A stretch of DNA of 64,000 nt, taken from Chryseosolibacter sp036402115 (GTDB lineage Bacteria > Bacteroidota > Bacteroidia > Cytophagales > Cyclobacteriaceae). The notes beneath the pieces were generated by a model. It had not been told where the DNA came from, ran no database searches, and saw nothing but the letters and a program-made list of their open reading frames with translations. The stretch spans positions 8,971 to 72,970 of the forward strand of contig DASWTM010000366.1 of assembly GCA_036402115.1 (NCBI GenBank), given 5' to 3'. Positions 25,617-34,657 of this stretch are shown here, one piece after another. Within the stretch, counting starts at the first letter, position 1. Each line of letters opens with the position of its first letter. A program made the translations under genes and the position numbers.

Positions 25617-25713
25617 GCGTTCAGGTAAGATGTTTCGGAGGTGACATATTCGCTCTGGCGATTGCGTTGAACAAACGGTCAGCGCGGGTATCGGTTTTTT
25701 ACGGTGCGCAGCG

Positions 25714-26061
25714 ATGAGACCTTCAAGCCTTACTACATTGCAATTGAAGCGACTGCTTGTCGAATTGCTCGATCACGCCCAGGAGACCAGTATACGTGTT
25801 CGCGTGATGGGAGAACTTTGGCAGACACATTTTATGCGCGTGGTAAATGTCAGTGATGATCGTTTCTTACTCAATGACGAGATCGGAAACCGGCTTGTCA
25901 GTTTTCTTTTTAGTTCCATCATGCAGATCGAGATAGATCATCGTTTTCGACAGTATGAACCGTACAATCACTATGACGTCATCCCCGATGGATCTGCTGG
26001 CTCGACTATACTGAGACATGCGTTGACAATAGATCCGCTTAAACCTGACGAACTTGTATAA
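25714..26061 (+). CDS. Small beta-barrel-like protein, paralogue of the gene at 25157
   Basis: 115 residues. An N-terminal helix (TTLQLKRLLVELLDHAQE) leads into the barrel-like pattern IRVRVMGELWQTHFMRVVNVSDDRFLLNDEIGNRLVSFLFSSIMQIEIDH, alignable with the 25157-25450 product strand for strand. The tail (about 85-115) is unique. No signal or membrane segment. The fold could bind RNA, nucleotides or a protein partner; I do not recognise a named family. It lies convergent with the CHASE3-type kinase gene. Confidence 0.7.
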   Translation: MRPSSLTTLQLKRLLVELLDHAQETSIRVRVMGELWQTHFMRVVNVSDDRFLLNDEIGNRLVSFLFSSIMQIEIDHRFRQYEPYNHYDVIPDGSAGSTILRHALTIDPLKPDELV

Positions 26062-26133
26062 CGCGAATTTAAACACGAAGCGCTAGTCTTAAGCACACTG
26101 GATGGGGTTTTGGCAATACGGGAATGTTGGTGA

Positions 26134-27909
26134 TCAGGGATCTCGAAGCGTGATTGTCTCTTGTGTACGCAGCGTACTCTGGGGCGGATAGACGGGTTCC
26201 GCTACGTTTTCAGGGAGCGTGAGGGTTATGGTTGTGCCTTTGTTTGGTGCACTTGTAGCGCTGATGCTGCCTCCGTGATTTTCAATTATCCTTTTACATA
26301 ATGCAAGTCCGATTCCGGTGCCTGCAAATTCATTCGTGTGGTGCAATCTCTGAAATACCCCGAAGATCTGTTCTGCGTACGATTGTTCGAAACCTATTCC
26401 ATTATCCGTAATCGTGAGGATATGCAGGCCATGACGATGCAGGCTGCGGATCTTAACAAGTGGTGTTTGTGTGCAAAATTTCAACGCGTTGCTGATAATA
26501 TTGGAGAACACCTGAGTTAGTTGCTGTCGTGAGCCCGACACAATCGGCAGACGATTTGATTCAACAACCGCTCCCTTTTCCTCGATCTGGAGTTCAAAGT
26601 CTTGCAGCACCTGGTCCAGCACCTCGTTCAGATTTACTTGTTCTTTGTTTGAATCGGTGTTGGATAATCTCGAATAGTTAAGCACATCCCGGATCAAGGA
26701 CGTCATTCTTTCTGCCGAGGCAGAGAGCTTGACGAGGTTTTTAGAGACAATTTCCTGCTTGTCAATGTTTCGCCTCGCCAGGTCTGTGAACATCAGTATT
26801 TTTCGCAAGGGCTCCTGCAAGTCATGACTTGTGACATAGGCGAATTGCTCAAGCTCGTGATTGCTTTTCTGGAGCTGCCGATTAATCTCTTTCATTTCGG
26901 ACGTCATCTTTACTAGATCGGAAACATCGTGGTGTATGGACATCGCTCCGATAATTTTGTCTCCGGAGAACAGCGGTACAAAAAATGACTCATAAAAAGT
27001 GCCTTTGTGAATAACAGACTCCTGGACGGAATGGCGGCCGTGACGTCCGTCAAGTGCGTCTCGTATCCCGCGTATCGAATCCGAACCATCCGCTTGCGGA
27101 AAAACGTGAAGGATATTTTTTCCAATGGCATTGTTATCCGAATCGTACAGCGCGCGTGCGCGTTTGTTCATACCAATGATGTTTAAATTAGGATCGAAGA
27201 TCATCACCACATCGACAGTATTATCAAAAATGCCCTGAATAAAGTCACGTTGCTCCTGAAGCTCCGCATTTTTTTGATTCGTTTCTTGCTGCAAACGTTC
27301 CTTTGCTTTCAAGTCATTGCTAACGCCAAAGAATCCGATCACCAGACAAGCTACTACGAAGATTTGCAAGGCAAGCAGTGGCAAGGCTGCCGTTGCCTGA
27401 TACTGTGTTGATTTTTCACTACGCAGATGCAACAGATCCTCCTCTGCATCATTGAGTTTGCGAATTGATTCTTTCAACTTTTTGTTAGATTCCTGAATTT
27501 TTTCTGAGTAGAATTCATAGTGACTTTCATCAGCCTTCATGGTGGAGGCCATGTAAGTCCATCGTTCCTGGATTAGCTTGTCAAGCGAAGCGACTCCCTT
27601 GTTTTGAGTCGGGTTGTCTTTTGTCAGATGCCTGAGCCGCAAGACAGATTGCCGTATCACCTCTTGACCAACCATGAGGTTTTCATAGTAAGTGCTGTCT
27701 TTGGTCAGCAGAAACGCTTTGAGTTCACTATCGGCATCCCTTAATGCGGAATAGGTACGTTGTAAATTGAGTTGAACAACGTGTGTATGATCGACCATCG
27801 CAGCCAGTGAGGTAAGCTTGGTGACACTCTGATACGAAATAAAAGAAAGTGCGACTGTTACAGCCAGGGCTAGCAGAATCACCGTGCGTGAACTGAACAA
27901 TCTTCTCAT
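26134..27909 (-). CDS. Membrane histidine kinase with CHASE3-like and PAS domains
   Basis: 591 residues from the ATG at 27907-27909. Membrane segment 1 is at ~9-27, an extracytoplasmic helical CHASE3-like domain covers ~30-170 (RTYSALRDADSELKAFLLTKD), and membrane segment 2 is at ~175-195. A PAS domain follows (~225-335, DFIQGIFDNTVDVVMIFDPN), then HisKA with His362 (VTSHDLQEPLRK) and the ATPase domain (FSNIISNALKFC, DNGIGFE, GTGIGLALCKRIIENHGG). It is an orthodox kinase sensing an external or membrane signal plus a PAS ligand. No cognate regulator is adjacent, so output probably goes to one of the stand-alone receivers. Confidence 0.92.
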   Translation of the reverse strand: MRRLFSSRTVILLALAVTVALSFISYQSVTKLTSLAAMVDHTHVVQLNLQRTYSALRDADSELKAFLLTKDSTYYENLMVGQEVIRQSVLRLRHLTKDNPTQNKGVASLDKLIQERWTYMASTMKADESHYEFYSEKIQESNKKLKESIRKLNDAEEDLLHLRSEKSTQYQATAALPLLALQIFVVACLVIGFFGVSNDLKAKERLQQETNQKNAELQEQRDFIQGIFDNTVDVVMIFDPNLNIIGMNKRARALYDSDNNAIGKNILHVFPQADGSDSIRGIRDALDGRHGRHSVQESVIHKGTFYESFFVPLFSGDKIIGAMSIHHDVSDLVKMTSEMKEINRQLQKSNHELEQFAYVTSHDLQEPLRKILMFTDLARRNIDKQEIVSKNLVKLSASAERMTSLIRDVLNYSRLSNTDSNKEQVNLNEVLDQVLQDFELQIEEKGAVVESNRLPIVSGSRQQLTQVFSNIISNALKFCTQTPLVKIRSLHRHGLHILTITDNGIGFEQSYAEQIFGVFQRLHHTNEFAGTGIGLALCKRIIENHGGSISATSAPNKGTTITLTLPENVAEPVYPPQSTLRTQETITLRDP

Positions 27910-28192
27910 AGCAGATAGAAGCAATTTATTGTTTCTGACGAACCTTTGCTTTTTGCTTTGCTCAAATATTCTGGTTTAGAATACATGGGGATTTCGGTTA
28001 GGTATCAGTTTTCCAGTTTGAATGGGGCGTAACTACCCGGGTATTAAAAATTCATGCCAACAGAGAGTTTGGCAGCACAGGAAGTGCCTTGGACGGGAGA
28101 CTGGGTCAGGTAAACCTAACCTTCGGAATTACTCACCTGGTCGAGTTCATAGTATCGTAAAGCTTGGTTTTTGTTTAGACCAGGCGCTAGCC

Positions 28193-28612
28193 CTACCGTT
28201 GTGCGCCAGTAGTGCTTTGTATGGCATTTGCCAGCACGTCCACGTTAATGTCGCGAAGCGTTTTGAACCGGATGCAATATCCCGTTACATCAGCCTTGCC
28301 AATTTGTTTGCCATAGGTCTTAGCTAGGAATGTTTTGTCCTCAATTCCCAGTATGTATACGGAAATGCCTGTCTTGTTTGCGCTTAAGCCGATTTGGTAG
28401 AATTCTTTAATCTTGCCGTCAGCATATTTTATGGTGCGGGATCCATAGCCGATACTCGGATTGGTAACAACTTTACCTGTTTCATCTTTGCCATCGAGAA
28501 ACCACAATTTTCCTTTGGGAAAGAATTGAAGAACCAGTTCGTGCAGTTGTTGAAGTTCACTGCGCTTCGGTTCGGGCTGGCTGCCGATAAAGTGTTGAAT
28601 TTCTTCTTTCAT
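28193..28612 (-). CDS. DUF1801 (YdhG-like) protein
   Basis: 139 residues, cytosolic. The pattern SELQQLHELVLQFFPKGKLWFLDGKDETGK, GYGSRTIKYADGKIKEFYQIGLSANKTGISVYILG and the late CIRFKTLRDIN match DUF1801, an uncharacterised fold related to frataxin-like YdhG proteins. I start at the ATG at 28610-28612, not the GTG two codons upstream. It is the last gene of the ArsR-AHSA1 operon. Biochemical role unknown. Confidence 0.85.
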   Translation of the reverse strand: MKEEIQHFIGSQPEPKRSELQQLHELVLQFFPKGKLWFLDGKDETGKVVTNPSIGYGSRTIKYADGKIKEFYQIGLSANKTGISVYILGIEDKTFLAKTYGKQIGKADVTGYCIRFKTLRDINVDVLANAIQSTTGAQR

Positions 28613-28619
28613 GGCCACG

Positions 28620-28829
28620 CTACTGTAATTCTTCGCAGTGAATTTCGTGTTGCCTCAGCAGGTCAGTGATTTTCGGGACGACATCTTCATCACCTTCAAT
28701 ACGCAAAATTCTGTCGCAGTCTTCGAGGTCAAAGTTCCATTTCTTCATCGGAAGAATTGAATTGAGGTGCGGTTCGAGTTTCCGCACCTCACTTTTTGTT
28801 CTGACAGAAGTTTTGAATACGTAGATCAT
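28620..28829 (-). CDS. Small ferredoxin-fold-like hypothetical protein
   Basis: 69 residues. Pattern IYVFKTSVRTKSEVRKLEPHLNSIL, KWNFDLEDCDRILRIEGDEDVVPKITDLLRQHEIHCEEL gives strand-helix-strand-strand-helix, like small heavy-metal-associated or copper-chaperone-like ferredoxin folds but without a CxxC motif. Its ATG overlaps the AHSA1 stop by 4 bases and the DUF1801 gene follows, so it is co-translated. Function unknown. Confidence 0.75.
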   Translation of the reverse strand: MIYVFKTSVRTKSEVRKLEPHLNSILPMKKWNFDLEDCDRILRIEGDEDVVPKITDLLRQHEIHCEELQ

Positions 28830-29323
28830 TTTTTTGTCAACGTTGCCAATAGTTCTTTAAGGTTTGCCAAGGTGGCTGCCATGCCGAGCTTGAAGCCCTC
28901 AAGTAAACCCTCCATCCGTTCAAGTGATTCATTGTAAATGCTGATGGAGACTTGTGTTGTATCACCCTGGTCAAGAAAATTTAAATTCCAGTCTGACCCT
29001 GTCGGTTCGGGATTTTCATCCTTGTCTGCAAAGACATTCCACAACTTGAAATTCGTTTTGGGAGTGATCGATGTATATTTCTGGATCGCCCACCGCTCTT
29101 GACCGTCTGGACTGACCATCGCATAAAATCGTTTGCCGCCAACACGGAAGTCCATGTACTTTGTTTTAGAAGTGAATGGCTTTGGTGCATACCACTGGTC
29201 CAGTAATTCCGGCTTGGTAAAAGCATCCCATACGAGAGATATGTCCGCATTGAACTCCATGGTGACAGACACGGTTTTTGCTGTTTTGTCAACAATAAAA
29301 TTGAAAGGTGATTCCGTTGTCAT
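28826..29323 (-). CDS. AHSA1/SRPBCC-family protein
   Basis: A 165-residue START-like protein (SRPBCC superfamily, AHSA1 type). Typical motifs are ADISLVWDAFTKPELLDQWYAPKPF near the N-terminus, DFRVGGKRFYAMVSPDGQERWAIQKYTSI in the middle, and the long C-terminal helix (MEGLLEGFKLGMAATLANLKELL). Members bind hydrophobic ligands or act as Hsp90-activator-like folds. In many bacteria it sits next to an ArsR regulator, as here: the ArsR gene ends in a 4-base overlap with its start. Confidence 0.9.
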   Translation of the reverse strand: MTTESPFNFIVDKTAKTVSVTMEFNADISLVWDAFTKPELLDQWYAPKPFTSKTKYMDFRVGGKRFYAMVSPDGQERWAIQKYTSITPKTNFKLWNVFADKDENPEPTGSDWNLNFLDQGDTTQVSISIYNESLERMEGLLEGFKLGMAATLANLKELLATLTKK

Positions 29324-29640
29324 TTTTTTTGTTTTTTCATGGTTGATAGTAACTGGTCAAGTTGGTTAAAACGAGTCTCCCAGAGTTTCCTGAGTTGGTC
29401 GAGCCATTTGTCGATCTCTTTCATTTTTTCGAATTCCAGTGAGTAGTAAATTTCTCGTCCTTGTTGTTCCTGTTTCACGAGCTCACATTCCGTTAGGATG
29501 CGGAGGTGCTTCGAGACCGCCTGTCGTGTTGTGTTAAAATTGTCGGCAATGGCATTGGGAGTCATCGCCTGGACTGCAATAAGTGTAATGATTGCTCTCC
29601 GTGTAGGATCTGCAATCGCCTGAAAAATATCTCTTCTCAT
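29320..29640 (-). CDS. ArsR-family regulator
   Basis: A 106-residue winged-helix repressor of the ArsR/SmtB superfamily: RRDIFQAIADPTRRAIITLIAV, then the recognition helix TPNAIADNFNTTRQAVSKHLRILTECELVKQEQQGREIYYSL. No metal-binding cysteine pair is visible, so it is the non-metal kind that usually accompanies AHSA1 genes. First gene of the four-gene operon and presumably its own regulator. Near-direct repeats of AACTGATCGGTTGC lie 20-60 bases upstream (29661-29702) and may be its binding sites. Confidence 0.92.
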   Translation of the reverse strand: MRRDIFQAIADPTRRAIITLIAVQAMTPNAIADNFNTTRQAVSKHLRILTECELVKQEQQGREIYYSLEFEKMKEIDKWLDQLRKLWETRFNQLDQLLSTMKKQKK

Positions 29641-29659
29641 GGGCGTTCCGATTAATTAA

Positions 29660-29702
29660 GCAACTGATCGGTTGCAAATATATATGAAACTGATCGGTTG
29701 CG
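29660..29702 (-). promoter_or_regulatory. Direct repeats upstream of the ArsR operon
   Basis: AACTGATCGGTTGC occurs at 29662-29675 and as AAACTGATCGGTTGCGC around 29687-29703, separated by about 25 bases between copies. Tandem copies just upstream of an ArsR start suggest operator sites. Confidence 0.5.
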
Positions 29703-29898
29703 CAAAACAATTTAAAAGTTTTTAATCATGAGCTAGTCACGCCAACTGCACACCTATTTCAATGCAGTAATTCAATCTTGGCTCAACACTCACCACGGAA
29801 GATCGCGCTCATTGGCGCCATGGCGATAGACCTCGGGTAATTTGAAAAATTTGAGTGCAGCGGATTGATCAGAATGATTAAAGCACAACTGGAGCGGC

Positions 29899-32800
29899 TT
29901 ACTTACCACCTTCGCCCGATTCTATCATATTGTCGTGCGTCTTCAGGTCTATCATTAGATGGCGGGGGTCAATGCCTCCATGATGCGGCTTTCGCGGCAC
30001 AGTTAGGTTAATCACTTGTTCGCCAGAACGAATACGATGTTTTTGAAGATAGAGCGGCTCATGCGCTCCTTTGCCATCTTCGTAGATTCCCACTTCCAAC
30101 CAATCGTTCATGGGTACTTCATGATCTGCGCCAAGGCTATCGGTTACCACTTTACGCGCTTGTATTTTGAGGGTCACGTCCCACTTTTCATTGTTGGTTT
30201 GGGCGGCAGTCAATTGCTGTGTTTTGAGTTGCCAGTAGGTGTTCTTCTCAAACAGATCTTGCAGCAGGTAGTGGAGCGAGTCGGGTGTCTGGTTCTTCAG
30301 CTCGTGATAAAGGTCAAGGGTAGTTGGCAGCGGTAACATTTTTGACTTGTGTTTGTCAAGGAGCGTTCGGAGCGCTACATTAACGTTTTTCGTACCGATA
30401 TACTGGCTCAGGGCATGCATCGCGAGTCCGCCTTTGCGGTAGTAGAGGAATGTTTCGTTCGCCTGGAGCAGGGAAGGTGTCGCCAGCACACGCGGAAGTT
30501 CATACGATGTGTGAACGAAATCAACGTAACGTTGCACATGTGCATCCCCATACTGTGCCTTGAGAACTTGCATACCGCAGTAAACAGCAAGACCTTCGAT
30601 GAGTACCCCTGCGCCCTCAACGTTAGCGGGTGTCAGTTGGGCACTGCCAAACCACTGGTGTGCTACTTCATGTGCGACAATATAATAAGGAAGATCAAAG
30701 CCATTCGGACTGACATCCGGAGTGATGAGCGTAAATTGTTCTCCAAAGTCAATCATGCTGGCTTCCGCATGCATCCCACCATCATTGCCGGGATGTTCTA
30801 CCAGGGTGATATGACCAAAAGGATAAGGGCCAAACTGCTCTGAATAATATTCGAGTGAAGCGCGTACGCTTCCCATCATACGGTCAATGTTCATTTCGTG
30901 TTGAGGATGATGATAGATCCTGATAGCAACGTCTTTCCAGCCACTTTCCTTCATCGCATAATGACCAGACACGATTGCGTACTCACCGCGTATCGGAACA
31001 TCGGTTTTGAAATGAAAATACATCCGATTATTCTCTTTCCAGGTACGTTTCAAAGTACCTGGTGCAACCGCTACCTGATCCGGTGACGTACCAATAATTG
31101 CTTCGAAGGAATTGTGATCTGTACTTGCTGATCGCTTTCGGGCCTCTTTGTCGTAGAGAGAAGCGATCGCAGGTCGGGCGGGCAGTCCGTATTTCTTTCT
31201 TGAATCTGGGTCTCTGATTTCGCGATGCCACAGGTAGCCAATATTTGGAAGCAGATCGTAATTGGTAAAGTAAGTGCTGCTTTCACTTGATAATGGCATG
31301 GCGGTAACATGACCAAACCCGCGCTGTTGGTGGTGGACGACAAAATTTAAGGTGAGTGAATCGCCCGGCAACAGTGGTTTCAAAAGTCTGTAAATATAAT
31401 GCGTGAGTTCATCGTCTGTCACCACGCATGCTGCCGCTCGTGAGAATATTATTTCATACGGCTTATTGCCTGAAACACTTCCAAGGTGTACTGTATCGAT
31501 CGCGACTGAATCAACATTGACGAGGGTGTACGCTGCGCGGATTTCGATTCTATGTTGGTCTGGATAAAGCTCCACGTTCAGCCGTGTTCCTGTCAACTGA
31601 GGTTGCAGTCTATTCCGGTATTTGCCGTATCGGATTTCATATAGCGCTTTCCGTTCACCGATCTCGCGACTCGTTGCATACTCATTCAGCACATTGGTAT
31701 TGTAGAAGATGAAGCTTCCAAGGCTGATCATTCCTACTATAGCTACGATGAGGACTTTGATTGTTGCTGGCGTGAATTGCTTGCCCGCGTATCGAACGCG
31801 GTAGCTGAAGTCTTCCTCTCTGCCGCGGGCCCAGAGTACTCTTGCTACCACGGCAAGCAACAACGCCCACGCTATCCAATAAAGCTTAACGGTAAGCCAC
31901 GGAAAGAGCGTCCTTCCAAATCCGGTCATCTCCGTATTCCACCATCCTGGATCGGCTCCAAAGATCAGCATCGGATGCTCAACATTGAATTTGGCAGGAA
32001 AGGCTAGGAAAATAAAGATCAAGACCATCAGCATGTGTGCAATGTATTTCTGATTGGCAATTGCATGTACGGTTATCGCAAGGACTGCAAAGAGCAGGTA
32101 TTCGGTCAGCTGAAGTCCAAACAACGTGATCAGATATAAATCGATGTCAATGGTAAAATAGCCAACGCTCAGTTGCATCAGAATACCACACGCCATGATC
32201 AAGGTCATCCAGGCAAATACTACGAGCGCTAATCCGAGGTATTTGCCAGTAAAGAGTGCCCAGTCACCTACGGGCAAAGCATCAGCGATATCATTCGATT
32301 TTGCCTCGCGTTCCTGCCAGATAAGCTCGCCTGCGAAATACATGATGAGTAGCGGAACCACTACCCAGGGCGTTGCGAGATTAGCGACTGGGGTTGCCAG
32401 ATAGGTCAATACTTGCTGCGTTGTTGGCACCAAGGGAATTCCAAACTGGCTGATAATCCTGTCTCCAAACACGGCTGAGACTATCGCCACAATTCCAACG
32501 AGCGTCAGTCCCGCAGGATGCGTGGCGATTCTCTGAAAAGATGCGCGTGCGATCATCCACGTCTGGAACAATGCGGTCGAAGACTGGAAGGTCCGTTCAA
32601 CAAGCGGAACAGTGATGGCCATGCGGTTTGTCGGGCGATCGCCTACTTCCACGGTCTCTTCGAAATGGTTTTTCCTAAGGCGGCTCCACCAATTGGCTGT
32701 GACGGTGTGCGCAAAATTGAAACGCGTGTAGGCCAGGAGTAACGCGCCCACTCCCACAGTTGGCCACAGAATTCGATTCCATAAAAACATTCCTTCGAGT

Positions 32801-33495
32801 GTGATGAGTCGGGTGTTTTTTTCAGCGGGTGTCCAGGTAGCGAACTCCGTGTTGATCAATCCTGCGAGTCCAACGGGATCAAGCAAGCGTACGAAGTCCC
32901 AATTACCAAACAACGTAGCGAGGCTCATCCCAACCAAGTGTGCGAACAGGGCCAGCAACAATCCAATGAGGTAGCTTGTTGCAACGTTACGGGTAAGCGC
33001 AGAGAAGGAAAATTGTAGTGCTGTCGCTACGAACGCGTTCGGTAATGATACGAGAAAGTAGACGCTTAGGTAGGCAGATGCGCGAAAGGGGCCTAATCCA
33101 GCTTCATTGATTCCCAACACATGGAAGGAGATGAGTACACCCAACGGTGCTGCAAAGATCAGAAGGGCATTCACCAACAGCGCGGCCAAAAACCGACCAC
33201 CGAGGTAGTCTAATTTTGAAATCGGGGAAGTATAGATCAGGGGATGCATCCGTGAATAAACATCACGAGCCGCGGCCTCGCCAGCTAAAGGGGCTGCGAT
33301 CAAAAGCCAGATCATCCCGCCAAAAATGATGATCCCAGCGATGAAGTAAGGAGCGTTTGAGTACACACCATCATTTGGTGAAACTAGCGCTGTGAAAAAA
33401 ATTGCCGAGCAGAGCAGGACGAAAAAATAAATCCAAGTTGACGTGCTTCGTACCTGGTAGCCGAACTCGACTGAGAAGATCTTCCGGAATTTCAT
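29899..33495 (-). CDS. ABC transporter permease fused to an M1-type aminopeptidase
   Basis: A 1198-residue polytopic membrane protein. The first ~600 residues hold about twelve membrane segments in two ABC-2-type permease halves. The C-terminal ~550 residues form an extracytoplasmic M1 metallopeptidase region, with zinc motif HEVAH followed by WFGS and a Glu 21 residues later in GVLIEGLAVY (a slightly longer gap than in classic M1 enzymes). The usual GAMEN exopeptidase loop is replaced by GGMHAEAS. Such fusions occur in Bacteroidota beside an ABC ATPase; export or processing of peptides is inferred. The gene's stop is followed by little; its start overlaps the ATPase gene by 4 bases. Confidence 0.9.
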   Translation of the reverse strand: MKFRKIFSVEFGYQVRSTSTWIYFFVLLCSAIFFTALVSPNDGVYSNAPYFIAGIIIFGGMIWLLIAAPLAGEAAARDVYSRMHPLIYTSPISKLDYLGGRFLAALLVNALLIFAAPLGVLISFHVLGINEAGLGPFRASAYLSVYFLVSLPNAFVATALQFSFSALTRNVATSYLIGLLLALFAHLVGMSLATLFGNWDFVRLLDPVGLAGLINTEFATWTPAEKNTRLITLEGMFLWNRILWPTVGVGALLLAYTRFNFAHTVTANWWSRLRKNHFEETVEVGDRPTNRMAITVPLVERTFQSSTALFQTWMIARASFQRIATHPAGLTLVGIVAIVSAVFGDRIISQFGIPLVPTTQQVLTYLATPVANLATPWVVVPLLIMYFAGELIWQEREAKSNDIADALPVGDWALFTGKYLGLALVVFAWMTLIMACGILMQLSVGYFTIDIDLYLITLFGLQLTEYLLFAVLAITVHAIANQKYIAHMLMVLIFIFLAFPAKFNVEHPMLIFGADPGWWNTEMTGFGRTLFPWLTVKLYWIAWALLLAVVARVLWARGREEDFSYRVRYAGKQFTPATIKVLIVAIVGMISLGSFIFYNTNVLNEYATSREIGERKALYEIRYGKYRNRLQPQLTGTRLNVELYPDQHRIEIRAAYTLVNVDSVAIDTVHLGSVSGNKPYEIIFSRAAACVVTDDELTHYIYRLLKPLLPGDSLTLNFVVHHQQRGFGHVTAMPLSSESSTYFTNYDLLPNIGYLWHREIRDPDSRKKYGLPARPAIASLYDKEARKRSASTDHNSFEAIIGTSPDQVAVAPGTLKRTWKENNRMYFHFKTDVPIRGEYAIVSGHYAMKESGWKDVAIRIYHHPQHEMNIDRMMGSVRASLEYYSEQFGPYPFGHITLVEHPGNDGGMHAEASMIDFGEQFTLITPDVSPNGFDLPYYIVAHEVAHQWFGSAQLTPANVEGAGVLIEGLAVYCGMQVLKAQYGDAHVQRYVDFVHTSYELPRVLATPSLLQANETFLYYRKGGLAMHALSQYIGTKNVNVALRTLLDKHKSKMLPLPTTLDLYHELKNQTPDSLHYLLQDLFEKNTYWQLKTQQLTAAQTNNEKWDVTLKIQARKVVTDSLGADHEVPMNDWLEVGIYEDGKGAHEPLYLQKHRIRSGEQVINLTVPRKPHHGGIDPRHLMIDLKTHDNMIESGEGGK

Positions 33496-34406
33496 TGGGC
33501 AGCTTCTGATTTATGGTTTCCAACATTCCCTGTCATGGTAGCGAAATAGACGTCTTCCAGGTCGGGTTCTACCAGCTCAAATCCGCTGCCGGGATGTTCT
33601 TCGCTATAGGCATGGATCACAGTGCGTCCACCGAGTAGCTTGGTGGAAATGATGCGGTGTTCACGCTCGATCGCAGGCAGCAAACTTTTGTCAATCACTC
33701 TGCGCCAGATGCGCCCGTGCATTTCTTTTACTGCTTTTAGCGGTTCAGCTTCTTTTAGTATTTGTCCCTTGTTGATAATGGCCATCCGGGTGCATAGTTC
33801 ACTGACATCTTCAACAATGTGCGTGGACAGCAGTACCACGCTGTTTTCGCCCAGCTCACTTAACAGGTTAAGGAAGCGAACACGCTCAGCAGGATCGAGG
33901 CCGGCAGTTGGCTCATCGACAATCATAAGTTTTGGATTTCCGAGCAATGCCACGGCCACGCCAAATCGTTGTTTCATCCCTCCGGAGAAGCCTCCAAGTT
34001 TTTGCCTGCGCTTATCCCACAGGTTGGTTTGTTTCAGCAGTGACTCTACAACCTCCTTTCTGGCAGCCCGGTTGGTAATACCTTTCAGCACCGCGAAGTA
34101 ATCCAGCAAGTCCTCAGCTTTTGCTTTAGGATACACTCCAAATTCTTGCGGCAAGTATCCGAGCGTTTGCCGCACTTCATCTTTCTGGTTCAAAACATCA
34201 ATGCTGCCCAGGCGGATGCTTCCTTTGTCAGGTTCTTGCAACGTGGCTAGTATACGCATGAGCGTTGATTTGCCCGCACCGTTCGGTCCGAGAAGCCCAT
34301 ACATCCCATTCGAGATGGTCAGGCTCACATCATTCAAAGCCTGTACACCGTTCGCGTAGCGCTTAGATACATTGCGGATGGAGAGATTGACGTGGTGGTT
34401 TTCCAT
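33492..34406 (-). CDS. ABC transporter ATP-binding protein
   Basis: 304 residues. Walker A GPNGAGKST, Q-loop near YLPQEFGV, signature FSGGMKQR, Walker B LMIVDEP and the switch His (STHIVEDV) are all present, so it is an active ATPase. It powers the overlapping ABC/M1 fusion permease. The start is the ATG at 34404-34406 (MENHHVNLSI), because the longer frame adds a nonconserved leader. Divergent from the LytS/LytTR pair across about 250 bases. Confidence 0.93.
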   Translation of the reverse strand: MENHHVNLSIRNVSKRYANGVQALNDVSLTISNGMYGLLGPNGAGKSTLMRILATLQEPDKGSIRLGSIDVLNQKDEVRQTLGYLPQEFGVYPKAKAEDLLDYFAVLKGITNRAARKEVVESLLKQTNLWDKRRQKLGGFSGGMKQRFGVAVALLGNPKLMIVDEPTAGLDPAERVRFLNLLSELGENSVVLLSTHIVEDVSELCTRMAIINKGQILKEAEPLKAVKEMHGRIWRRVIDKSLLPAIEREHRIISTKLLGGRTVIHAYSEEHPGSGFELVEPDLEDVYFATMTGNVGNHKSEAAQ

Positions 34407-34645
34407 TGTTCTCGTACTTGTTTGGTTGACTTTTTTCCAACACCGCGAAGCAACTGCAGCGCTGGATTTCGAAAACAAAAAAAAGCGACTTCGTCAGAAA
34501 AGCATAAAGCAATATACGGGAGTAGTAACTTGATCGACCAGTGCCGCCCTGGCCCCGGTGAAAGATCTGGCAGACCCAACGCTCCCTTTCATCGATCCAA
34601 ACAAGCAACTCGGATAGTGGACCGTATGCGAAGGATAGGAAATAA

Positions 34646-34653
34646 TATCTTTG
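34646..34653 (+). promoter_or_regulatory. TAnnTTTG -7 element at the lytS gene
   Basis: TATCTTTG matches the Bacteroidota -7 consensus exactly, but it lies only 4 bases before the ATG at 34658. Transcription would begin at or within the start codon, so a leaderless mRNA is possible; a chance match is also possible. Confidence 0.35.
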
Positions 34654-34657
34654 CAAT

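Noticed and set aside
28022..28327. A 101-codon plus-strand frame near the DUF1801 gene
   Set aside because: It overlaps the 3' end of the clearly coding DUF1801 gene on the other strand and shows no protein-like pattern.
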